Shown piece after piece: positions 34,011-39,486 of a stretch of 39,486 bases of DNA. Source of the stretch: Brochothrix campestris FSL F6-1037 (lineage in GTDB: Bacteria; Bacillota; Bacilli; Lactobacillales; Listeriaceae); the NCBI RefSeq assembly GCF_000525915.1, contig NZ_AODH01000023.1, positions 1 through 39,486 on the forward strand, in the 5' to 3' direction. The notes below the pieces were generated by a model that saw only the letters and a list, made by a program, of their open reading frames with translations, searched no databases and had not been told where the DNA came from. The stretch's first letter is position 1. Each line of letters starts with the position of its first letter. The translations under genes and the position numbers were made by a program.

Positions 34011-34868
34011 TTAGTTAAACAGTTCGTGAAGGTAGCGGTAGACACCATCTTCTTCATTCGTATAAGGGTTGATAGCCGTTGCCAGTGCTTTGATTTCTGG
34101 CACCGCATTTTGCATCGCCACTGATTGACCAGCTAACTCGAACATCGGCACATCATTGTAACTGTCACCAAATACTAAAATGTTTTCTGGTTTTAGTTTA
34201 AAATGATTGAGCACGTATCGAATGCCTGATGCTTTCGAAATGTTTTCGACAATCAATTCGATGTTATTTGCCGATGATGAAAAATTAGCAAAGGGTTGTA
34301 CTTTGGCCAGAGCACTTAAGTTCTTATTGAAGGCGATAATTTCAGCTGGATCACCATGATAAAAATAGATTTTAGCGATGTCTTCATGTGTACCGACTGG
34401 AATCCAATCGACGACGCCCGCTTCCATCGCGTTTTCGCGTGATAAAAATTCACCATCTTCTACGCTGGCAGGTTGTCCACCGGCAATATGTTGACGAATC
34501 CACTGTTCATCTGCTTGATAAATACGACGTTTGCCCGAAATCGGATTTAATTCGTAGTACATTTCAACTTCACGGGCACGTTCAACTAATTCTGTGACCA
34601 ATTCTGCTGTTAAGGCATTTTTTTCAACGAGTTTACCTTCTAGGTAAACGGCCATTCCGTTTGTCGTTACCATTCCAGTGGGTTCAAACGGCACTGAAAA
34701 GGCACCTTTCATTTCTTCGATTGTACGTCCTGTACACACAAAAATGAGGTACCCCCGTGCTTTTAATTCCATTAAATAGTTTAATGAACGCTCGCTTGCT
34801 TTGTTTTCACTATTTAATAATGTCCCATCTAAATCGGTAAAAATAACCTTCACTTTTTCTATACTCAT
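34011..34868 (-). CDS. Cof-type HAD family phosphatase
   Basis: A 285-residue HAD-superfamily hydrolase with a C2 (Cof) cap. The nucleophile motif is FTDLDGTLLN (11-20). Motif II is FVCTGRT, followed by the C2 cap at about 85-200. Motif IV FGDSYNDVPMFELAG is near 238, followed by VAMQNAVPEIKALA. Such enzymes dephosphorylate sugar phosphates, FMN or related metabolites; the substrate is not predictable here. Confidence 0.92.
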   Translation of the reverse strand: MSIEKVKVIFTDLDGTLLNSENKASERSLNYLMELKARGYLIFVCTGRTIEEMKGAFSVPFEPTGMVTTNGMAVYLEGKLVEKNALTAELVTELVERAREVEMYYELNPISGKRRIYQADEQWIRQHIAGGQPASVEDGEFLSRENAMEAGVVDWIPVGTHEDIAKIYFYHGDPAEIIAFNKNLSALAKVQPFANFSSSANNIELIVENISKASGIRYVLNHFKLKPENILVFGDSYNDVPMFELAGQSVAMQNAVPEIKALATAINPYTNEEDGVYRYLHELFN

Positions 34869-34975
34869 TACTAATCACCTTTCATCATTTAATTGCTATT
34901 ACTATAGAATACCATAAATTTTTATTTATGCATGTTAAGAGTTTATTAATTGTTCACCTGCTCCTTTTTGAAAAC

Positions 34976-35008
34976 AAAAAAAGAGTAGCGACAAAGATCG
35001 TCGCTACT
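34976..35008 (-). terminator. intrinsic terminator of the fru operon
   Basis: Perfect 9-bp GC-rich stem (34984-34992 with 35000-35008), 7-nt loop; on the minus strand it is followed by a U-rich run. It lies 176 nt after the fruA stop. Confidence 0.85.
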
Positions 35009-35036
35009 GTGTGAGACTGAAGTTAAAAAGATATGT

Positions 35037-35065
35037 TTCTAACCGGTTGTTTTCACTTTCATTTC
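35037..35065 (-). repeat. imperfect direct repeat downstream of fruA, distal copy
   Basis: 29 bp matching 35157-35186 except for one substitution and one T; shared core GTTGTTTTCACTTT. On the minus strand each copy contains ATGAAA followed by GTGAAAACAAC. Confidence 0.75.
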
Positions 35066-35156
35066 TCCAGTTCCATCAACCAGAACTTAGGAAATTTCAC
35101 TCCCTCATCTGTCGACGGTAAATAATCGACACATTCGGTAGTTCCAATTTCTACAG

Positions 35157-35186
35157 TTCTAACCTGTTGTTTTCACTTTTCATTTC
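35157..35186 (-). repeat. imperfect direct repeat downstream of fruA, proximal copy
   Basis: Second copy of the repeat at 35037-35065. It begins at the fruA stop codon. The 91 nt between the copies carry no gene. Confidence 0.75.
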
Positions 35187-37059
35187 ACTTTAATGGTTTC
35201 TTCCATAGTCCCATAATGATAGCGGCAACGACTGAACCGATTGCCACTGCAAGAACGAATAACCACGGGTGATTAGCCAAGGCAGCTAAAATGAAACCAC
35301 CGTGTGGTGCTGGGAAGTTAATCGCCCACAATTGTGTTAAACCACCTGCAATGGCAGCACCGATGACACTTGAGACGATGATACGAATTGGATCGGCTGC
35401 TGCAAAGGGAATCGCACCTTCGGTAATAAAGGTTGCCCCTAACACATAGTTCGAAATACCAGCATTGCGTTCTTCGGCTGTGAATTTATTTTTAAAGAAG
35501 GTCGATGCTAAGGCCGTTGCGAATGGTGGAACCATCCCACCAGCCATAACAGCTGCCATCATTAAACCATTTGTATTACCGCTCGTTGTAAAGACACCTA
35601 TTGAAAAAGCATAGGCTACTTTATTAAAGGGCCCCCCCATATCAATCGCCATCATCCCACCAAGAACAACACCTAAAATAATCGCATTACCAGTTCCCAT
35701 TGAGTTTAAGCCTGTTGTTAAAATATCATTTAACCAACCAAAGACAGGGTCAAACACATAAAACATCACAGCACCCGTTAATAACAGGCCAAAAATCGGA
35801 TAAAGTAACATCGGTTTAATACCAGCTAAAATCTTAGGTAGCTGAGCAAATACTTTACGTAAGCCTAAAACGATGTAACCGGCTAGGAAACCGGCAGCTA
35901 ATGCCCCTAAGAAACCAGCATTCGCGTGTACAGCCATCAAACCACCAACCATACCAGGCATTAACCCTGGTCTATCCGCAATACTCATGGCAATAAAGCC
36001 AGCTAAAATTGGCATTAAGAACAGAAAGGCACCTTTTTCTCCGCCTGAAATGGTTGACAGTAATTTGTAAATCGTATTGTCGGTACCAAAGTTATTTTCA
36101 AAGATGAATGAGAGTGCCAGTAAAATCCCACCACCAATGACAAATGGCAGCATGTGTGAAATCCCATTCATTAAGTCTTTATAAATACGACTCCCAATTG
36201 ACTCGTCATTTTCTTTCGAGTTGTTCGACTCAGTTGAGCCGCTGCCATGAAAAATCGGGGCATCACCAACTGAAGCACGTGTTACGAGTTCTTCTGACTT
36301 ACGAAAGCCATCGGTGACAGGTCGTTTCAAGAGTGGTTTCCCGTCAAAACGATCCATCTCTACTTTTTTATCGGCCGCAATAATGACACCATCGGCGCGA
36401 GCAATTTCCGCGGCAGTCAAAACATTTTTAGCCCCTTCAGACCCATTTGTTTCAACCCGAATTCCAATCCCGAGTTCAGCACCTTTTTTAAGCAAGGCAT
36501 CTTCAGACATATATGTATGGGCAATCCCATTCGGGCAGGCTGTTACGGCCACAACAAACTTTGTTGACGACGTCGTTGGTACACCTTCATCTGTTGCAGC
36601 TGTTTCCGCTTGTTTGGCATCAAACAAAGCAATTACTTCTGCTGGTGTCGTTGTCGCTTTAAGTTGTGCCATGAAGTCAGCATCAATTAACAACCGCGAT
36701 AAGGCAGCAATTGTTTGGAGATGGACATCCGCCCCATCAGCTGGTGCAGCAATCATAAAGAACAGCTCAGCTGGCGCACCATCTAACGACTCAAACTCAA
36801 TGCCGCTTTCACTTTTACCAAACACAACGGTCGGTTGTGTCACCGCGCTCGTTTTTGCGTGTGGCATTGCTACCCCTTCACCAATCCCAGTACTTGATTG
36901 CGCTTCGCGTTCGAGCAGTTTCGCTTTAAACAACTCTAAATCAGCGAGACGACCCGCATCATTTAAACGACCCGCCAATTCATTAAGCGCTTCGATTTTT
37001 GTAGAGGCGGTCATGTTCATGACCATCACCTCTGGTAACAATAATTCAGAAATTTTCAT
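35185..37059 (-). CDS. fruA: PTS fructose transporter, EIIABC
   Basis: Takes up fructose and phosphorylates it to fructose 1-phosphate. 624 residues from the ATG at 37059, with all three domains fused. EIIA (1-145) has phospho-His67 in GVAMPHAKT. EIIB (about 165-265) has phospho-Cys175 in VTACPNGIAHTY. EIIC (about 295-620) has eight or more membrane segments and the GGPFNKVAYAF and EGAIPFAAADP motifs. AAGGGGTG is 6 nt before this ATG; an in-frame GTG three codons earlier overlaps the ribosome site. It follows fruK by 12 nt. Confidence 0.95.
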   Translation of the reverse strand: MKISELLLPEVMVMNMTASTKIEALNELAGRLNDAGRLADLELFKAKLLEREAQSSTGIGEGVAMPHAKTSAVTQPTVVFGKSESGIEFESLDGAPAELFFMIAAPADGADVHLQTIAALSRLLIDADFMAQLKATTTPAEVIALFDAKQAETAATDEGVPTTSSTKFVVAVTACPNGIAHTYMSEDALLKKGAELGIGIRVETNGSEGAKNVLTAAEIARADGVIIAADKKVEMDRFDGKPLLKRPVTDGFRKSEELVTRASVGDAPIFHGSGSTESNNSKENDESIGSRIYKDLMNGISHMLPFVIGGGILLALSFIFENNFGTDNTIYKLLSTISGGEKGAFLFLMPILAGFIAMSIADRPGLMPGMVGGLMAVHANAGFLGALAAGFLAGYIVLGLRKVFAQLPKILAGIKPMLLYPIFGLLLTGAVMFYVFDPVFGWLNDILTTGLNSMGTGNAIILGVVLGGMMAIDMGGPFNKVAYAFSIGVFTTSGNTNGLMMAAVMAGGMVPPFATALASTFFKNKFTAEERNAGISNYVLGATFITEGAIPFAAADPIRIIVSSVIGAAIAGGLTQLWAINFPAPHGGFILAALANHPWLFVLAVAIGSVVAAIIMGLWKKPLK

Positions 37060-37071
37060 TGTGTGCACCCC

Positions 37072-37983
37072 TTATTTTTTAGTTACATTTACGGTTGGTA
37101 CTAAGTTAGCGATTTCAGCCGCTGTTGCAATATCATATGAAAAGGCAGTTGCGCTCCCTGTGGCAACACCTGTTTGAAACGCTGTTAATAAATCACCGGT
37201 TTGAACAAAAGCTCCGATAAAGCCCCCAATCATTGAATCACCCGCGCCGACTGAATTTTTAACCGTGCCTGTTGGTACGTTACTTTCGAACACACCTTCA
37301 GCCGTTATTAAAATCGCGCCGGCGCCAGCCATTGAAACCAACACATTTTGGGCGCCCAATCTCCGCAGTTTTTGTCCGTATGTAATAATGTCGTCCTTTG
37401 TCTCTAAACTCACGTGAAACAAATCAGCCAATTCATGATGATTAGGCTTCACTAATAAAGGCTTTTGAGCCAACGCCCGTTCCAATGGATCACCGGTTGT
37501 ATCAATCACAAATTGGGCACCGGCCTGCTTCACTTTGGCGATGATTTTATCATAAAAATCACGTCCGAGTGCTGGCGGAATGCTGCCTGATAAAATGACG
37601 ATGTCGGCTGCTTGCAATTCATCAAACTGTGCCAATAACTGCTTAGCTTCTGCGGGTGTAATAGCAGGGCCCTGTGCGTTGATTTCGGTCTCAGCAGTTG
37701 CCTTTAGCTTCACATTAATGCGGGTATCGGCTGCAATCTGAATGAAATTATTCGGAATCTTAAAGTCATTCAAACAGTTTTTAATGAATTCACCGGTAAA
37801 GCCTCCTAAAAAACCAAGTGCTTGGTTAGCGACGGTTAGTTCATTCAAAATGCGTGACACATTAATGCCTTTTCCACCTGGTAATTTCAAATCGTTATGC
37901 ATGCGGTTTACTTCACCGACGGTTAAGTCGTTTACTTCGACAATGTAATCAATTGCCGGATTTAAAGTCACTGTATAAATCAT
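37072..37983 (-). CDS. fruK: 1-phosphofructokinase
   Basis: Phosphorylates fructose 1-phosphate to fructose 1,6-bisphosphate, feeding glycolysis. It has 303 residues in a PfkB/ribokinase fold. It opens MIYTVTLNPAIDYIVEV, and then shows the PfkB signature LPGGKGINVSRIL near 35-47, LSGSIPPAL, and the catalytic GAGDSMIGGF near 245-254, with Asp as base. Second gene of fruRKA, 2 nt after fruR. Confidence 0.96.
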   Translation of the reverse strand: MIYTVTLNPAIDYIVEVNDLTVGEVNRMHNDLKLPGGKGINVSRILNELTVANQALGFLGGFTGEFIKNCLNDFKIPNNFIQIAADTRINVKLKATAETEINAQGPAITPAEAKQLLAQFDELQAADIVILSGSIPPALGRDFYDKIIAKVKQAGAQFVIDTTGDPLERALAQKPLLVKPNHHELADLFHVSLETKDDIITYGQKLRRLGAQNVLVSMAGAGAILITAEGVFESNVPTGTVKNSVGAGDSMIGGFIGAFVQTGDLLTAFQTGVATGSATAFSYDIATAAEIANLVPTVNVTKK

Positions 37984-37985
37984 CT

Positions 37986-38732
37986 TTATCCCTCGATTAT
38001 CGTTGTTTTTTGCGAAATGCGTGTACGCTCGTCTGATTCGAGCTGATTAGTTATGAGTGTCGCATCACTCAGTTGACAAATTTTAGCAAAGTAACTGCGC
38101 CCGCTTTTACTACTATCGGCTAACACATAAGTAACATTGGCGAGTGTGCTGCTTAAGCGTTTAATCTGGGCCTCGTCGGGATCGGGTGTCGTATAGCCTT
38201 TTGCGCTATCAAACCCGTTGGCACCGATAAAAGCACGATCAAAATGATAGTTTTTGATTGTTTCTGATGCAATCGCTCCGACCGCCGCTAACGTGCTCAA
38301 TTTCACCTTGCCACCAATCGTATAAGTGGTCAATTGTTGTTGTGCTAATGCGACTGAATGTGGCAAACCATTCGTGACAACGGTTACATTTGGTGCCGTA
38401 ATAAACGGAATCATCGCTAAGGTGGTTGAGCCTGCATCGATGTAGATGCATTCGTCGGCTTGAATTAAGGCAGCCGCTGCTTTGGCAATTGCTTGTTTTT
38501 GTTGTACGTGTTGCGTTGTTTTTTCTGACATCGCCGGTTCTTTTTCAGCGACATAAAAACGGGTCGCGCCCCCATGAATACGTTTCAGTAATTGCTGTTC
38601 TTCGAGTTCGCTTAAATCGCGACGAATCGTTGACTCTGATGCCCCGATTAAGGTGACGAGTTGATTTAATTTAACAATACCTTGCTGTTCAATTAGAGTT
38701 GTTATGCGTTGGTGTCGTTCGGCAGTTAACAT
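37986..38732 (-). CDS. fruR: DeoR family repressor of the fructose operon
   Basis: A 248-residue regulator. The N-terminal DeoR helix-turn-helix is RHQRITTLIEQQGIVKLNQL, followed by ASESTIRRDLSELE. The C-terminal sugar-phosphate sensor domain has DAGSTTLAM, VVTNGLPHSVA and FIGANGFDSAKGYTTPD. It likely represses fruRKA until fructose 1-phosphate binds. GGAGGG lies just before the ATG. It is first in the operon, under a promoter flanked by cre-like sites. Confidence 0.94.
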   Translation of the reverse strand: MLTAERHQRITTLIEQQGIVKLNQLVTLIGASESTIRRDLSELEEQQLLKRIHGGATRFYVAEKEPAMSEKTTQHVQQKQAIAKAAAALIQADECIYIDAGSTTLAMIPFITAPNVTVVTNGLPHSVALAQQQLTTYTIGGKVKLSTLAAVGAIASETIKNYHFDRAFIGANGFDSAKGYTTPDPDEAQIKRLSSTLANVTYVLADSSKSGRSYFAKICQLSDATLITNQLESDERTRISQKTTIIEG

Positions 38733-38753
38733 GTCATCCCTCCATTTGTTTTT

Positions 38754-38781
38754 ATTATAGCATGCAAACGGTCAAAAGCAA
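38754..38781 (-). promoter_or_regulatory. fru operon promoter
   Basis: On the minus strand, -35 TTGCTT (38776-38781) and -10 TATAAT (38754-38759), 16-nt spacing, followed by the fruR ribosome site. Upstream, TTTGAATGTTTTTGAAAG resembles direct-repeat sites used by DeoR-type FruR (inference). Confidence 0.65.
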
Positions 38782-38790
38782 GCGTTTTCT
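38777..38790 (-). promoter_or_regulatory. cre-like site on the -35 box of fru
   Basis: AGAAAACGCTTGCT matches the consensus TGNAANCGNTNNCA at all but the first and last positions. It overlaps the -35 box, so CcpA binding would block transcription. Confidence 0.5.
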
Positions 38791-38820
38791 TTCAAAAACA
38801 TTCAAATTCTGTCATTTTCG

Positions 38821-38834
38821 CGAAAACGGTTCCA
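38821..38834 (-). promoter_or_regulatory. cre site upstream of fru
   Basis: TGGAACCGTTTTCG matches TGNAANCGNTNNCA at every position but the last. It lies about 40 bp upstream of the -35 box. Confidence 0.6.
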
Positions 38835-38902
38835 TCAGTGCTAGGACAACGACTTTTTCATTGCGTCGTGACACTTGACGTATTTATTTCTGTAACCCAT
38901 AT

Positions 38903-38950
38903 GAATAAAAGCCATCTATTAGAATTTTCTCTAATAGATGGCTTTTATTC
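38903..38950. terminator. perfect 21-bp terminator hairpin
   Basis: Arms 38903-38923 and 38930-38950, loop ATTTTC, no mismatch. It immediately follows the stop of the 48-residue ORF on the minus strand, whose TGA is in the outer stem, and it insulates fruR from the right. Confidence 0.85.
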
Positions 38951-39095
38951 AAAGTCTTTTTTTCTCTACTTTATCTGAGTCTGCCAAAACAGATTCAGAA
39001 TAAGCTTCTTGGTAAACTATCCATCCTTCTGAACTCATTTGTGACGATTCGTTAGCAATGAGTGCTTCAGCTAATTTACATTCAGAAATATTCAT
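38949..39095 (-). CDS. 48-residue peptide of unknown function
   Basis: Not recognised. The ORF starts MNISECKLAEALIANESSQ, continues MSSEGWIVYQEAYSESVL and ends DKVEKKRL. It is hydrophilic and acidic, with no membrane segment or double-Gly leader site. Strong support comes from TTGGAGGG 7 nt before the ATG, a perfect 21-bp terminator at the stop, and a candidate promoter upstream on the minus strand (TTGACT, 17 nt, TATCAC, near 39140-39170). It may be a regulatory or signalling peptide, or the intact short end of a shortened gene. It is divergent from a stub gene cut by IS30. Confidence 0.6.
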   Translation of the reverse strand: MNISECKLAEALIANESSQMSSEGWIVYQEAYSESVLADSDKVEKKRL

Positions 39096-39214
39096 TCTTA
39101 TCACCCTCCAAAATAAAGCTATTCACTTTTTTAAACACGTGATATAATTAATTATCTGATTAGTCAAATAATTAAAGTCGGAAAACACACTTTTTTTGGG
39201 AGGCTATTTACTGA

Positions 39215-39262
39215 ATGATAAATATTATTAATATGCAATCGCCGATAGTAAAATTAAGCTAG
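39215..39262 (+). pseudogene. 5' stub of a gene cut off by IS30 insertion
   Basis: GGGAGG at 39198-39203 precedes an ATG whose frame (MINIINMQSPIVKLS) ends at a TAG where the IS30 element appears to begin (TAGACAAATAAAAAAG). A TATAAT box lies near 39140. The stub is too short to name a family. Confidence 0.3.
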
Positions 39263-39332
39263 ACAAATAAAAAAGTCATTTGTGCGACACTCAAAATAGT
39301 TCCGACCAAAGAATTATTAGGAGTGTAGACAA

Positions 39333-39486
39333 ATGACCTATAAACATCTCTACACCAAATGTACTTGTAATGATAGAAGCCTATTTCCAAACGAAACAAT
39401 CTGTTTTAACCGGATTGAAGAGACTAGGATGTTCAAGACAAACGATTTATAATGTCTACAATTTTTTTTAAGAAAGGTTCCTCAGC
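39333..39486 (+). CDS. IS30 family transposase, N-terminal part, with frame errors
   Basis: The start MTYKHLYTK is followed, one frame over, by LVMIEAYFQTKQSVL, then GLKRLGCSRQTIYNVYNFF. This is the standard IS30 N-terminal helix-turn-helix. Then, after removing one base from the T8 run at 39462-39469, it reads KKGSS. The first shift (near 39357-39362) is not in a homopolymer and looks like true damage. The gene runs off the window. GGAG precedes the ATG. Its start differs from the IS30 copy at 11374-11652, so it is another IS30 lineage. Confidence 0.75.

Noticed and set aside
36314-37177. 287-codon plus-strand ORF opposite fruA and fruK
   Set aside because: It is an antisense shadow of two strongly supported PTS genes, with no start signal and Ser/Ala-rich composition typical of reverse frames.
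1-39486. Prophage, conjugative, restriction or defence island
   Set aside because: No integrase, phage structural, relaxase, methylase or known defence gene is present. Mobile DNA is limited to IS3 and IS30 elements.

Overview
The window looks like chromosomal DNA of a low-GC Gram-positive bacterium (Bacillota, Bacilli). The signs are Shine-Dalgarno-led genes with GTG and TTG starts, lipoteichoic acid synthase, sortase A, PerR-type and cre-type operators, HPr-dependent PTS genes, and IS3 and IS30 family elements. The mix of a catalase, lutABC, an XRE-cupin regulator leading potABCD, and fruRKA fits Listeriaceae, Carnobacteriaceae or related lactic-type bacteria. I cannot name a genus. No CRISPR array, tRNA, rRNA, phage or conjugation module was seen.

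Layout. 1-723 is the 3' part of an IS30 family transposase. 829-4890 (minus) holds a C26 glutamine-amidotransferase-like hydrolase, a PspA-like coiled-coil protein beside a small membrane protein (a probable envelope-stress pair), and proBA for proline synthesis. 5085-8017 holds a DUF915-like hydrolase facing an AI-2E family permease, a HesB/YneR-like protein and Dps. 8117-9311 is an Rrf2 regulator with an unrecognised partner gene. 9337-10825 is a membrane-anchored helical protein and class A sortase. 10826-11760 is gene-poor and ends in a collapsed IS30 copy. Then come katA with two PerR-like boxes, ltaS, yitT, a complete 1550-bp IS3 family element, a 48-residue membrane protein, coaA, an HSL-type hydrolase and an alpha-carbonic anhydrase. 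21416-25729 is the spermidine/putrescine operon puuR-like-potABCD. After an NAD(P)-binding oxidoreductase and a collapsed IS3 element come a Na+/H+ antiporter, lutABC for L-lactate use, a CorC/HlyC-type protein, a HAD phosphatase, and the fructose operon fruRKA. The right edge has a 48-residue peptide gene with its own perfect terminator, a stub of another gene, and the start of a second IS30 transposase.

Two patterns stand out. First, both IS3 family insertions sit between the two arms of what was a bidirectional terminator of a convergent gene pair. At 16584-18133 the 3-bp duplication GAT lies in the 6-nt loop of a rebuilt, perfect hairpin, which suggests that the elements favour terminator hairpins. 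Second, twelve single-base excesses in homopolymers of 6-9 nt break eight genes, and in every case removing one base restores the family sequence. This more likely reflects sequencing error than decay, so those genes are probably intact in the organism.

Most of the window is ordinary housekeeping and transport. I found no clear new multi-gene system. The best leads are the terminator-loop insertions, the Rrf2-linked orphan gene, the esterase with a rearranged nucleophile elbow, and the 48-residue peptide gene at the right edge.
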